DNA of 64,000 nt, from positions 197,716 to 261,715 of the forward strand of contig JABWCP010000002.1 in the NCBI GenBank assembly GCA_013360215.1, written 5' to 3'. Source of the DNA: a bacterium. GTDB lineage: Bacteria; CLD3; SB21. Made by a program: the position numbers and the translations under genes. Below the pieces are notes generated by a model. The model was given only the letters and a program-made list of their open reading frames with translations. It was not told the origin of the DNA and did no database searches. Below, piece by piece: positions 17,113 through 26,968 of the stretch (the stretch's first letter is position 1; every line of letters begins with the position of its first letter).

Positions 17113-18582
17113 TTAGATATATTCGCCGAAAAGCGTGTGGCCGTCGGCACGTGCGATACGAATACGAGCATACTCACCGATGGTTTTATCGGACTTAGGA
17201 ATAATGATAATCTGCCCTTTGTCAGTACGCGCGCAATAATAATTATCCGATTTGCGGCTAACTTCTTCGATTAATACTTCGCGTTCTTTACCGATCTCAC
17301 GGTGCAAAGATTTTAAACCGTTTTCCTTTTGCACTTCAATTATCTGTTGCAAGCGTCGCGACTTCTCCGCTTCTGTTACATCATCGGGCATAGTATACGC
17401 TTTAGTGCCGATACGCGCCGAATATTTAAACATAAATGCCGAGTCAAATTGTACCGTACGAAACAGTTCCACGGTATCCAAATGATCACGTTCAGTTTCC
17501 GATGGAAATCCGGTGATAATATCGGTTGAAATGGACACATCCGGAATTATGCGACGCACTGTATCAATAAGTTTAAGATATTCTTCGCGTGTATATGTAC
17601 GGTTCATAAGTTCCAAAATACGATTGGAACCCGATTGCACAGGAATATGAAGCTGTTTGCAAATATTATCGCGTTGTGCGATGATGTGCAGAAGATGTTC
17701 AGGGAAATCCTTTGGATGCGGAGAAGTAAACCGAATCCTACGCACTCCAGGCACTTCACTGACGCGATTCATCAACTCAGCAAAATCCTTTTGTTCCGGA
17801 TCACGGTATGAATTGACATTTTGGCCCAATAACCCAATTTCTGTATAACCCTGCGCTACAGCTTTGTGTACTTCTTCGACTATACTTTCAACGGAACGAC
17901 TGCGCTCCCGGCCCCGCGTATAAGGAACCACACAAAATGTGCAAAAATTATCACATCCCCGCATGATCGCTATCCACGCCGTGATTTTACCAAGTCGCAA
18001 TGGTTCAACCTGATCATACACCTCCGTGCGCGACAAACGCGTATCCATTTGAAGAGGTTTTAATTGAAAATCACGATATTCGGATAAACTGAAGTCCTCA
18101 GCGTGTTGGGCTGGCAAGCGTATCTGTACAAGATTTTGCGAAGCTTGTTTTTTTTCTATTAACTCCGGAATTTTACGATACGAATCCGGTCCTAAAACGA
18201 CATTGACGTACGGGCGTTTGGCGTGGATTTCTTCTTCAAGATGTTTTGCCATACAACCCAAAACACCAATGATGAGATGAGGTTTCTCTTCTTTGAGTTT
18301 TTTAAATCGCGTTAACTGACCCCACACGCGCTGCTCGGCATTCTCACGAATAGCACATGTATTCATAAAAATCGCATCGGCCGTTTCATAATCATCCACT
18401 AGATCATAATCCATATCGCGCATAATGCTGGCGACCAACTCCGAATCATACACATTCATCTGACAACCGTAGGTTTCTAAATATAAACGTTTACGGCTGC
18501 CTTGGAGGCGCGAACGTACATCGGCAATGGATTCAGGTGTATGAATCTCTTCAAAGGCTGTATCGGACATGGGATTACTCAT
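17113..18582 (-). CDS. miaB: tRNA 2-methylthio-N6-isopentenyladenosine synthase MiaB
   Basis: Radical-SAM methylthiotransferase modifying A37 of tRNAs that read U-starting codons. The N-terminal domain carries the auxiliary cluster cysteines C40 (YGCQMN), C76 (NTCAIREN) and C110 (VLGCMA). The radical-SAM cluster is at C210, C214 and C217 (RGCDNFCTFCVVPYTRGRE). A TRAM domain ends the protein (residues ~415-489), and the 489 residues are normal for MiaB. The YGCQMN/NTCAIRENA signature favours MiaB over RimO or MtaB. It overlaps the upstream unknown gene by eight bases and precedes mfd by 15, so all belong to one transcript. Confidence 0.97.
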   Translation of the reverse strand: MSNPMSDTAFEEIHTPESIADVRSRLQGSRKRLYLETYGCQMNVYDSELVASIMRDMDYDLVDDYETADAIFMNTCAIRENAEQRVWGQLTRFKKLKEEKPHLIIGVLGCMAKHLEEEIHAKRPYVNVVLGPDSYRKIPELIEKKQASQNLVQIRLPAQHAEDFSLSEYRDFQLKPLQMDTRLSRTEVYDQVEPLRLGKITAWIAIMRGCDNFCTFCVVPYTRGRERSRSVESIVEEVHKAVAQGYTEIGLLGQNVNSYRDPEQKDFAELMNRVSEVPGVRRIRFTSPHPKDFPEHLLHIIAQRDNICKQLHIPVQSGSNRILELMNRTYTREEYLKLIDTVRRIIPDVSISTDIITGFPSETERDHLDTVELFRTVQFDSAFMFKYSARIGTKAYTMPDDVTEAEKSRRLQQIIEVQKENGLKSLHREIGKEREVLIEEVSRKSDNYYCARTDKGQIIIIPKSDKTIGEYARIRIARADGHTLFGEYI

Positions 18583-19129
18583 TGATCAGAGAGTCCGTAA
18601 GGCTGAGTGCAATTCCAGAGAGCATGACTTCCGGCCCCAGAGTGGTAAGATCACCGGACAGCATTTCCGTATCCACATTGGCATATAATGAGCAGGCTGC
18701 CCCTTTTTCTATCGTAAGACCGGAAAGTTTTCCATTCTGTACGCCAACAAAAGTTACTTCATTCAATAGTTCGCTGACGACATAACCGCTGCAAAAATGA
18801 AGTTGCAGATGCGCGTTGGGTGTATATACAGTGATAAGCGTCCCCTTACGACGGCCAATCGGGATCTCCGGATATATTTCCAATGTAAGTTTTCGCCCCT
18901 CGGCCTGATTTTCAAGATACATTCTGTAATGATCGCCAAAATCCTGTTTCTCCACTCCCAAACTTTTGGCAATGCGTTCCACATCTACCGGCGACAAATT
19001 AAATTTATGTTCATCTTCTGATTTGGCTTTTTTTGTTTTGAGCGCAACGGAACGTGCTTTATCAGTTTTTTTATTTTCCGATTTAACGCGTTTGGAAACT
19101 GCGGGTTGAGTTTTCTTTTTCTTTTTCAT
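18575..19129 (-). CDS. Unknown protein with Lys-rich N-terminus
   Basis: 184 residues that I do not recognise. The first 45 are extremely rich in Lys, Ser and Thr and probably disordered, possibly nucleic-acid or ribosome contacting. Residues 45-184 look like a compact alpha/beta domain (FNLSPVDVERIAKSLGVEK, then KLTLEIYPEIPIGRRKGTLITV and a beta-rich end). There is no signal peptide or membrane segment, so it is probably cytoplasmic. The start overlaps the upstream membrane-protein gene by four bases and the end overlaps miaB by eight, a strongly coupled position. A link with tRNA modification or with the membrane protein is possible but unsupported. Confidence 0.6.
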   Translation of the reverse strand: MKKKKKTQPAVSKRVKSENKKTDKARSVALKTKKAKSEDEHKFNLSPVDVERIAKSLGVEKQDFGDHYRMYLENQAEGRKLTLEIYPEIPIGRRKGTLITVYTPNAHLQLHFCSGYVVSELLNEVTFVGVQNGKLSGLTIEKGAACSLYANVDTEMLSGDLTTLGPEVMLSGIALSLTDSLINE

Positions 19130-20562
19130 GATTGTGTATTTTGTGTATCTACAATTACTGCGCCTAAATCATTGTCTATGGAACGATTTTTTCGCAGAAG
19201 TTCAGATTCTTTTAATTCCTGTTCGATTTGTGGAAACGTATAGCGTACATCCCCGTTATTATTCAATGTAGTTTCACCGTTAAAATCTCTCAACATGCTA
19301 TCCAAAGCCTCCTGGACATCGTGTTTTTTGAGAACTTCTTCCCCTTTGGATTTACCGTTGATATAAGTTACAACTTCATCCACGGTTGCTGAGGCCGACG
19401 GTATCGAAAACAAATACCGCATAATTCGTTTCCGTACATTCATCGCCCGTCGGTTTCGTTTTTGTTTAATTATAGCAAACGAACGAAACAACGGTATAAT
19501 AAAGAATATCAGTGAAAAAACAAAGGGAACCCATCCTAAAAACACGCCGATCCATGGGGATTCATTCATCCATGGCATATCCTCGAGAGGCCGGTAATAC
19601 GTTTTTAGAATAAGCACGGAAAAAGCCAAATTAAAAATATTCATGAAACTGATAAGCGCATTGCGTCCGGTCGTATTGCCCGTCAGTTCATAATCAGGTT
19701 CATATTCATCCCAGTAATATTCAATTGCGCCATCCTGCGCACTTTCTTTTTTTCGTGTGATCTGATCAAAGCGTCCGTAGATAACTCCGTTGTCGGTAAA
19801 CAAAATTTCGCCTTGGAATCGCACAATACAATCGGATAAAAACGATTCCGCTTTCTCCCTCGTCCAACCGGCTAATGCAATAAGTTCGGCCGGTGTTATG
19901 ATCCCTTTTTCACGCCGTAGATACGCCGCCACTTCACGGGCGTTGGCTAACGGATCTATTTGAACGCGTTCCGGACCGAATACAAAATCATACACGGAGG
20001 CCATGAAGCTTTTTTTGTTTTCGTTGAGCGGTGACGGGCGGGGTGTATAGTTTTTGTAACGGTATCCGCGATTATCCACTTTGTATCCGATATCACCGGT
20101 GATAGTACGCCAACGGAAAATGGAAAAAAACACATCAAAGATCTTACCCAAATTGACCGGCGATCGTTTACTGTCTTTGCTGGCAGCAACGGCGGCAACG
20201 ACCATGGCGATCAATAGAACTAAAAAGATACCGAAATAAACGACCAACGTGATCGCGATCCAAGCCTTATAGAACCATGTAAAAATTTTCCAAAAAATTT
20301 GGCCGATGGCCGCAACATAATCTTTCCATGTCTTAGCGCCGCGACGACGCAAGGAGGCGCCGAACCCATATATCAGATCGCCGTTTTCCGTGAGCCGCAG
20401 CCGGCAATCGTATTTTGCCATCATGGCATCTAATGCCGACTTGGCTTCATCTACGGACAATCCGGAAACGGCCGAGGCATCCGCGAGTGTAAAATCACCT
20501 TTGAATGCACTAACCTTGCTTTCCAGCAGTTTGATAGCTTTTTCGATATCAGTTTGTAACAT
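19126..20562 (-). CDS. Membrane protein with a threefold repeated winged-helix-like domain
   Basis: 478 residues, function unknown. A similar module occurs three times, at about 22-68, 204-268 and 380-445. Each has a helix pair with an alternating 'T/A-x-E-V/L' pattern (DASAVSGLSVDEAKSALD; TPAELIALAGWTREKAES; TVDEVVTYINGK), then a strand and turn ending TENGDLIYGF, TDNGVIYGRF or NNNGDVRYTF. Between modules lie two membrane pairs, roughly 98-128 and 295-362. The topology would place all three modules on the same, probably cytoplasmic, face. It is the first gene of the operon that runs through miaB and mfd to the TPR-CHAT gene. No ribosome site is visible before its ATG. Confidence 0.65.
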   Translation of the reverse strand: MLQTDIEKAIKLLESKVSAFKGDFTLADASAVSGLSVDEAKSALDAMMAKYDCRLRLTENGDLIYGFGASLRRRGAKTWKDYVAAIGQIFWKIFTWFYKAWIAITLVVYFGIFLVLLIAMVVAAVAASKDSKRSPVNLGKIFDVFFSIFRWRTITGDIGYKVDNRGYRYKNYTPRPSPLNENKKSFMASVYDFVFGPERVQIDPLANAREVAAYLRREKGIITPAELIALAGWTREKAESFLSDCIVRFQGEILFTDNGVIYGRFDQITRKKESAQDGAIEYYWDEYEPDYELTGNTTGRNALISFMNIFNLAFSVLILKTYYRPLEDMPWMNESPWIGVFLGWVPFVFSLIFFIIPLFRSFAIIKQKRNRRAMNVRKRIMRYLFSIPSASATVDEVVTYINGKSKGEEVLKKHDVQEALDSMLRDFNGETTLNNNGDVRYTFPQIEQELKESELLRKNRSIDNDLGAVIVDTQNTQS

Positions 20563-20635
20563 AATGTGTTCGTTTGAATGGCGAGAATGTATGGCACTTG
20601 ATGCATAAATTCAACCCATAAAAATACCTTTCGCC

Positions 20636-20664
20636 TTGCGCAGTATAGCCTCTTTTGATATATT
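20636..20664 (+). promoter_or_regulatory. Probable queEDC promoter giving a leaderless mRNA
   Basis: TTGCGC (20636-20641), 17 bases and TATATT (20659-20664). The queE ATG begins only nine bases after the -10 box, so transcription would start at or within one or two bases of the start codon. There is no Shine-Dalgarno sequence before the ATG. No preQ1 riboswitch is evident. Confidence 0.5.
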
Positions 20665-20672
20665 GCGCCGCC

Positions 20673-21353
20673 ATGCAAAACACTATACTTCGCGACACAC
20701 TTAAGGTCAACGAAATTTTCTACAGCATCCAGGGCGAATCTACGCACGCCGGTAAGCCGTGTGTATTTGTGCGTTTGACGTACTGTAACCTGCGCTGCAC
20801 ATACTGTGATACGGAATACGCATTTTATAGCGGGCGGGATATGACCGTTGAAGACGCCATTCAGACAATTCAATCATATAACTGTAAAACCGTTGAAGTG
20901 ACCGGCGGCGAGCCTCTTTTGCAAGAACGTGTTTACGATTTGATGATGCGGCTCTGCGATATGGGATTTGAGGTATTGATCGAAACCGGTGGCAGTCTTA
21001 ATGTTGAAAAAATCGATCCCCGTGTACTGAAAATCGTTGATATGAAGTGCCCCTCTTCCGGTATGCAGGAAAAAAATTATTACCCTAACCTGAACAAACT
21101 ATTACCGACGGATGAATTAAAATTTGTTATCGGCGATCGTAATGATTACGAATGGGCGAAGGCATTGATTGCTCAATATCCGCATACAAAACAAATTAAT
21201 TCTATACTTTTTTCGCCGGTATTTGGCACTATCGAACCGGTTTCTATGGTCAACTGGATGCTGGAAGATAAACTTCAAACGATAGCGCCTAATATTCGTT
21301 TTCAGATACAGTTACACAAGGTGATATGGTCACCGGAAACGCGTGGTGTATAA
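20673..21353 (+). CDS. queE: 7-carboxy-7-deazaguanine synthase QueE
   Basis: Radical-SAM enzyme converting 6-carboxy-tetrahydropterin to 7-carboxy-7-deazaguanine in queuosine precursor synthesis. 226 residues from the ATG at 20673; upstream codons in frame start only with TTG and look non-coding. The cluster motif CNLRCTYC gives cysteines 38, 42 and 45, with the preceding NEIFYSIQGESTHAGKPC typical of QueE. The VTGGEPLL motif for SAM binding follows. It is first in a queE-queD-queC operon and overlaps queD by one base. queF is not in this window. Confidence 0.96.
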   Translation: MQNTILRDTLKVNEIFYSIQGESTHAGKPCVFVRLTYCNLRCTYCDTEYAFYSGRDMTVEDAIQTIQSYNCKTVEVTGGEPLLQERVYDLMMRLCDMGFEVLIETGGSLNVEKIDPRVLKIVDMKCPSSGMQEKNYYPNLNKLLPTDELKFVIGDRNDYEWAKALIAQYPHTKQINSILFSPVFGTIEPVSMVNWMLEDKLQTIAPNIRFQIQLHKVIWSPETRGV

Positions 21354-21787
21354 TGACACAAACCGTCAAAATCGCAAAAGAATTTCACTGGGAAATGGCC
21401 CATCGCCTGCCTTATCATACGGGCGGTTGTCAGAATATTCACGGCCACTCTTATATTCTATGGGTCGAAATCGAAGGACAACCTCAGGAAAACGGTATGT
21501 TGCTTGACTATGCAGAAATTAAACGAATTGTGAAACCGATGATTGACACGCTCGACCATGGTTTTATATGCAGCAGTGACGATACGGCAGTTCTTGCGTT
21601 TCTGAACAACTCAAAATTCAAAATGACTATCGTTGATTTTTATACGACCGCTGAGAATTTGTGTTATTATTTTGCGGACGCCATCGAAAAAGAAATAATA
21701 AAATATCCTCATGTTCATTCCATGAAAATTAGAATTTGCGAAACGCGTTCGTCGTACGCCGAAATAACCCGATCCCTGAAACGATGA
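21353..21787 (+). CDS. queD: 6-carboxy-tetrahydropterin synthase QueD
   Basis: Makes 6-carboxy-5,6,7,8-tetrahydropterin from dihydroneopterin triphosphate. 144 residues. The zinc-binding histidines are H17 (EMAHRL), H30 and H32 (NIHGHSY), and the catalytic Cys is C26 (GGCQNIHGH). DHGF and the C-terminal [10 protein letters not shown] carry the other family active-site residues. The start is the ATG overlapping the queE stop (TAATG); longer readings would lie inside queE. The stop overlaps queC as ATGA. Confidence 0.95.
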   Translation: MTQTVKIAKEFHWEMAHRLPYHTGGCQNIHGHSYILWVEIEGQPQENGMLLDYAEIKRIVKPMIDTLDHGFICSSDDTAVLAFLNNSKFKMTIVDFYTTAENLCYYFADAIEKEIIKYPHVHSMKIRICETRSSYAEITRSLKR

Positions 21788-22488
21788 CAACGGATACCCA
21801 TTCTACATTGGCCGTCGTCCTCGCAAGTGGCGGACTGGACAGTTGTGTCACGACGGCTATTGCGTCACAAACTCACGCGCTTGCAATGTTGCATGTCAAC
21901 TATGGTCAGCGTACAGAAAAACGCGAACTGCGCTCTTTTAACGATATTTGCAATTATTATAGTGTTCTACCCTCTCGACGCTTGATCGTTAATATCGAGC
22001 ACCTAAAGCAAATTGGCGGTTCCAGTCTGACCGATAATTCGATTCCTGTCTCATCGGCTGACCTTCATAATAAAAACATCCCCAGTTCTTATGTGCCTTT
22101 TCGCAATGCCAATATTTTAGCCATGGCCGTAAGTTGGGCCGAGACGATCAAAGCCGAAAAAATTTATATAGGCGCCGTACAGGAAGATTCCAGCGGTTAC
22201 CCTGATTGCCGATCGGATTTTTTTGAAGCATACAATCAAATGATTCGGTTGGGCACCAAACCGGGTTCGGGAATTGAAATCATCACCCCAATCATTCATT
22301 TGCAAAAGTCGGAAATTGTCCGCGAGGGACTGCATCTGAATGCCCCGCTATCGCTTACATGGTCGTGCTACCAATCGGAAGATGAGGCGTGTGGGGTTTG
22401 CGACAGTTGTGCATTACGCTTACGGGGATTTCAATCTGCGGGCATTGAAGATCCGATCTTATATCGGGTAAGACCAAAATATGATTAG
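21784..22488 (+). CDS. queC: 7-cyano-7-deazaguanine synthase QueC
   Basis: ATP-dependent conversion of 7-carboxy-7-deazaguanine to preQ0. 234 residues from the ATG overlapping queD. The PP-loop SGGLDS is at 15-20, and the C-terminal zinc site is [20 protein letters not shown] with four Cys. [17 protein letters not shown] and [17 protein letters not shown] are also typical. The operon ends at a shared hairpin terminator about 110 bases on; the bases between the stop and that hairpin show no gene. Confidence 0.96.
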   Translation: MTTDTHSTLAVVLASGGLDSCVTTAIASQTHALAMLHVNYGQRTEKRELRSFNDICNYYSVLPSRRLIVNIEHLKQIGGSSLTDNSIPVSSADLHNKNIPSSYVPFRNANILAMAVSWAETIKAEKIYIGAVQEDSSGYPDCRSDFFEAYNQMIRLGTKPGSGIEIITPIIHLQKSEIVREGLHLNAPLSLTWSCYQSEDEACGVCDSCALRLRGFQSAGIEDPILYRVRPKYD

Positions 22489-22597
22489 TTGATCTGTTTG
22501 CATTCGATTTTCGTAGTATCAGTCTCGTATTAATTTAATTGAGGGAGTTTGTTGCGAGGCACTTTAGAGTTTTATACGTTCCAATAGAGCTACCAAA

Positions 22598-22630
22598 ACA
22601 AAAAAGCCGACTTAAAATCGGCTTTTTTGT
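22598..22630. terminator. Bidirectional terminator between queC and tRNA-Ser
   Basis: A perfect 13-bp stem (22598-22610 and 22618-22630, seven-base loop) with A-rich left and T-rich right flanks. It can end transcription of queEDC on the plus strand and of tRNA-Ser on the minus strand. Confidence 0.85.
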
Positions 22631-22722
22631 TGGCGGAGAGGGTGAGATTCGAACTCACGGTACCCTTTTGGGGGTACACACGCTTTCCAGGCGTGACAGT
22701 TAAACCACTCCTGCACCTCTCC
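22631..22722 (-). tRNA. tRNA-Ser(GGA)
   Basis: A class II tRNA with a long variable arm. The acceptor GGAGAGG (5' end at 22722) pairs with CCTCTCC, then discriminator G and an encoded CCA (22631-22633). The anticodon loop CTGGAAA gives anticodon GGA, reading UCC/UCU. The T arm GTGAG-TTCGAAT-CTCAC is canonical. The upstream bases to 22815 contain an 8-bp inverted repeat (CATATTAA/TTAATATG) but no further gene. Confidence 0.96.
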
Positions 22723-22815
22723 GTGGCTCTTGGCCTCATATTAAACAAACGCTTAATATGAAAATATTTTTATGCGCGCGAAAAATAGACAAGCACGCTC
22801 AATAATGCAAGGAAT

Positions 22816-24279
22816 TTATTGATTTTGCTTTTTTTCAGCGAGTTTTTGCTTCAAAATTTCATTCGTCATGGCCGGATTGGTCCTTCCTTGCGACAGCTTC
22901 ATCACTTGCCCGACAAAATGACCAAACACGGCTTCTTTTCCGCCAAGATATTCCTGCAATTGTTTTTGATTCAATTCAAACATACGATCAATAATTTTTT
23001 CAATCTCTCCGCGGTCCGTGATTTGGAGCAAACCCTTTGTTTTCACGATAGCTTCGGCATCCGCACCATCCTTCGCCATTTCTTCAAATACTATCTTCGC
23101 TATTTTTCCGCTGATCGTATTATCGGATACCATACGAAGTAATTTCCCAAGATTGGCCGGTGAAATGATAAAGGCATCGGCATCCTGTTTGCGCTCCTTC
23201 AACAAAGCCATGACCTCGCCCATAATAAAATTACTGGCCAACTTGCCGTCGCTTACGTGTTTTAGCGTTTCTTCAAAATAATTGGCTAATGATTTACTGA
23301 GCGTCAAAACGTCGGCATCATACTTAGGAATGCCGTATTGTTGAACAAACCGATCCCGACGCGCTCCGGGTAACTCGGACAAACTACCGGCGATTTCATC
23401 CACCCAGGCTTTAGTAACACGTAAAGGTACCAGATCCGGCTCGGGAAAATAACGATAGTCATGCGCTTCTTCTTTGGACCGCAATGCGCGTGACACACCT
23501 TGATTGTCGTCCCACAACAACGTCTGTTGGCTGACACTACCGCCATTTTGCAGAATATCTGTTTGACGGGCCATTTCGTAATTCAAAGCGCGTTCTACCG
23601 CTTTGAATGAATTCATGTTTTTAATTTCTGTTTTGGTGCCAAATTTTTCCTGACCTACGGGACGCATCGATATATTGACATCACACCGCAAGCTGCCCTC
23701 TTCCATATTTCCATCACAAATTTCCAAATACTGTACAGTCTGGCGAATTTTGGTCAGATATGCGACAACCTCAGCCGGAGTCCGAAAGTCTGCTTCCGTT
23801 ACAATTTCTATCAAGGGCGTACCGCAGCGGTTAAGATCAACAAAGGTTTTTTCGCCGCCGGTGAGGGCATCGTCGTGGATAGATTTGCCCGCATCTTCTT
23901 CCATATGTATGCGTTTTATGCGAATACGCTTTACGGCTTCGCCGACTTCGATATCCACCCATCCGTTTTCACATAGAGGTTTGTCAAATTGGGATATTTG
24001 ATAACCTTTAGTCAGATCCGGGTAAAAATAATTTTTTCGAGCAAAAATGCTTTCTTCGGCGATAACGCAATGCGTAGCCAATCCCATACGAATGGCAAAA
24101 TCTACCGCTTTTTTATTGAGCACCGGTAACGCACCGGGCAATGCCAGGCAAACCGGACAAGTTTGCGTATTGGGCATCGCACCGTATTTGGTGCTGCAGG
24201 TACAAAACGCTTTGGATTGGGTAATAAGTTGAGCGTGAACTTCCAGACCCATTACCGGTTCATATTGTATATCGGACAT
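22816..24279 (-). CDS. gatB: Asp/Glu-tRNA amidotransferase subunit B
   Basis: Subunit of the GatCAB complex that amidates Glu-tRNA(Gln) and/or Asp-tRNA(Asn). 487 residues, normal length. The catalytic cradle starts YEPVMGLEVHAQL and includes the zinc-type cysteines CTCSTKYG and CPVCLALPG. FYPDLTKGYQISQFD and RIHMEEDAGK follow. A helical tail-like C-terminal YqeY-type region carries FVGQVMKLSQGRTNPAMTNEIL. The gene starts 10 bases after purA with GAGGA before its ATG. gatA and gatC are not in the window. Confidence 0.97.
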   Translation of the reverse strand: MSDIQYEPVMGLEVHAQLITQSKAFCTCSTKYGAMPNTQTCPVCLALPGALPVLNKKAVDFAIRMGLATHCVIAEESIFARKNYFYPDLTKGYQISQFDKPLCENGWVDIEVGEAVKRIRIKRIHMEEDAGKSIHDDALTGGEKTFVDLNRCGTPLIEIVTEADFRTPAEVVAYLTKIRQTVQYLEICDGNMEEGSLRCDVNISMRPVGQEKFGTKTEIKNMNSFKAVERALNYEMARQTDILQNGGSVSQQTLLWDDNQGVSRALRSKEEAHDYRYFPEPDLVPLRVTKAWVDEIAGSLSELPGARRDRFVQQYGIPKYDADVLTLSKSLANYFEETLKHVSDGKLASNFIMGEVMALLKERKQDADAFIISPANLGKLLRMVSDNTISGKIAKIVFEEMAKDGADAEAIVKTKGLLQITDRGEIEKIIDRMFELNQKQLQEYLGGKEAVFGHFVGQVMKLSQGRTNPAMTNEILKQKLAEKKQNQ

Positions 24280-24289
24280 ACTATTCCTC

Positions 24290-25576
<1,287 letters not shown>

Positions 25577-25581
25577 TCAGA

Positions 25582-25621
25582 CAAAAAATAACCCAAAACC
25601 TATTGCAGATCTTGGGTTATT
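25582..25621 (-). terminator. Rho-independent terminator after the STAS gene
   Basis: A 10-bp stem (25587-25596 with 25612-25621, 15-base loop) followed on the minus strand by a T run (complement of 25583-25588). It ends the secDF-STAS transcript before purA. Confidence 0.75.
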
Positions 25622-25643
25622 ATGTTTAAAAATAATTTAATTT

Positions 25644-25982
25644 TTAGACAAAACTTTTAACCCCGTCATCCACAGAATCGTATTGCTTAAATACGGTCGC
25701 CAATTTTGTTATTTGAAATATCTGTTTGATTTTCGGAGACAGATTGGTCAAGCGTAAATCACCGCCGTTATTTTTTACCGTAGTCAGATTGCTGATCAAA
25801 ATACCCAAGCCTGAGCTATTGATAAGATCAACGGATTGCATATTAACGACAAAATTCTTTTTTCCCTGCTTTATGCGGGTATGAATTTCATCATTAAGCT
25901 GCGTTGCATCCGGGCCGCCCATGATGTTGCCTTTTAATTCCAATACGACAACGCCGTTATTCTCTGCAATATTGTAATCCAT
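25644..25982 (-). CDS. STAS-domain anti-sigma factor antagonist-like protein
   Basis: Single STAS domain of 112 residues from the ATG at 25982, which has AGAGG eight bases upstream; a longer frame to 26021 lacks such a site. The phosphorylation motif reads INSSGLGIL with Ser56/57, as in SpoIIAA/RsbV-type proteins that switch partner (anti-sigma or serine kinase) by phosphorylation. No partner kinase or phosphatase is adjacent. It follows secF at 66 bases and may share the secDF transcript. Which pathway it controls cannot be told. Confidence 0.88.
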   Translation of the reverse strand: MDYNIAENNGVVVLELKGNIMGGPDATQLNDEIHTRIKQGKKNFVVNMQSVDLINSSGLGILISNLTTVKNNGGDLRLTNLSPKIKQIFQITKLATVFKQYDSVDDGVKSFV

Positions 25983-26048
25983 AGCGGTAACCTCTAAATT
26001 GACTGGCGTAACATAAACCAAAAAAGCATCACGATCAAGCGCAGATTA

Positions 26049-26939
26049 TTACTTGACTTTAATATCTTCTCCGGCATTCCATTCGATCAGGATCGGACTC
26101 GCCACGTAAATGGATGAATACGTTCCAACGACAATACCGGTCAACAGAGCCCATGCAAATGTGCGAATAACCTCACCGCCGATCATCAGCAATACAATAA
26201 CCGACAACAAGGTTAATGTCGATGTCATCACCGTACGGCTCAGAGTTTCATTAATGCTTTTATTGATGACTTCTCCAAAGGTCGTACCACGTTTGATAAG
26301 GCGTGTATTCTCACGAATACGATCAAATACGACTATGGTATCATTTACGGAGTAACCAATGATGGTCAGCAAAGCGGCAACGGCACCCAGCGAAAACTCA
26401 AGTTGCAACGCGCAAAATAAACCGATGGTGATGATCACATCATGGAACAAAGCCGCCACGGCAGCCATGCCCCATTTCCAATGAAAACGAATCGCAAGGT
26501 AGACAACAATGAATAGAAGTCCCCAAATCGAAGCCCAGATGGCGGAAACTTTAAGTTCATCGCCGATCTTGGGACCAACCTGACTCACCGAACGTAGTTC
26601 AACCGAATTGCCGGGAAAGTTATCGTTCATCAGCTTTAAAACGGTCGGCGCTACTTCGTTATTTTGTTCCAAAACGTGTATTAACACTTCATTTCCATTT
26701 CCGAAGTCCTGAATACGGTCAGAGCTATACTTCGAAGAAACAATGCTGCGAACTTTTTCCAATTCCACTTTGGAATTAAACTTAACTTCGATGGACGTAC
26801 CGCCGACAAAGTCAACGCCGTAATTAAGTCCCCGGAAAAAGAATAACAATAAGCTGATTAAAATGAGTATACCCGAAAAAATGTACGCATTGCGACGCGT
26901 ATCGACAAGCGGGTAATTTTTATTTACAAACAATTCCAT
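26049..26939 (-). CDS. secF: Protein translocase subunit SecF
   Basis: Membrane component that, with SecD, uses the proton gradient to pull proteins through SecYEG. 296 residues with six predicted membrane segments. FRGLNYGVDFVGGTSIEV near the start is the family signature of the periplasmic domain. The membrane core has LLTIIGYSVNDTIVVFDRIREN and NKSINETLSRTVMTS. It follows secD by 29 bases as a separate gene, not fused. Confidence 0.97.
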   Translation of the reverse strand: MELFVNKNYPLVDTRRNAYIFSGILILISLLLFFFRGLNYGVDFVGGTSIEVKFNSKVELEKVRSIVSSKYSSDRIQDFGNGNEVLIHVLEQNNEVAPTVLKLMNDNFPGNSVELRSVSQVGPKIGDELKVSAIWASIWGLLFIVVYLAIRFHWKWGMAAVAALFHDVIITIGLFCALQLEFSLGAVAALLTIIGYSVNDTIVVFDRIRENTRLIKRGTTFGEVINKSINETLSRTVMTSTLTLLSVIVLLMIGGEVIRTFAWALLTGIVVGTYSSIYVASPILIEWNAGEDIKVK

Positions 26940-26968
26940 TATCTGTACTCCTCGAAAATTTCGTTATT

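Noticed and set aside
22500-22597. Possible small RNA after queC
   Set aside because: Only a weak A/T-rich stretch before the shared terminator; no promoter or stable fold that I can support.
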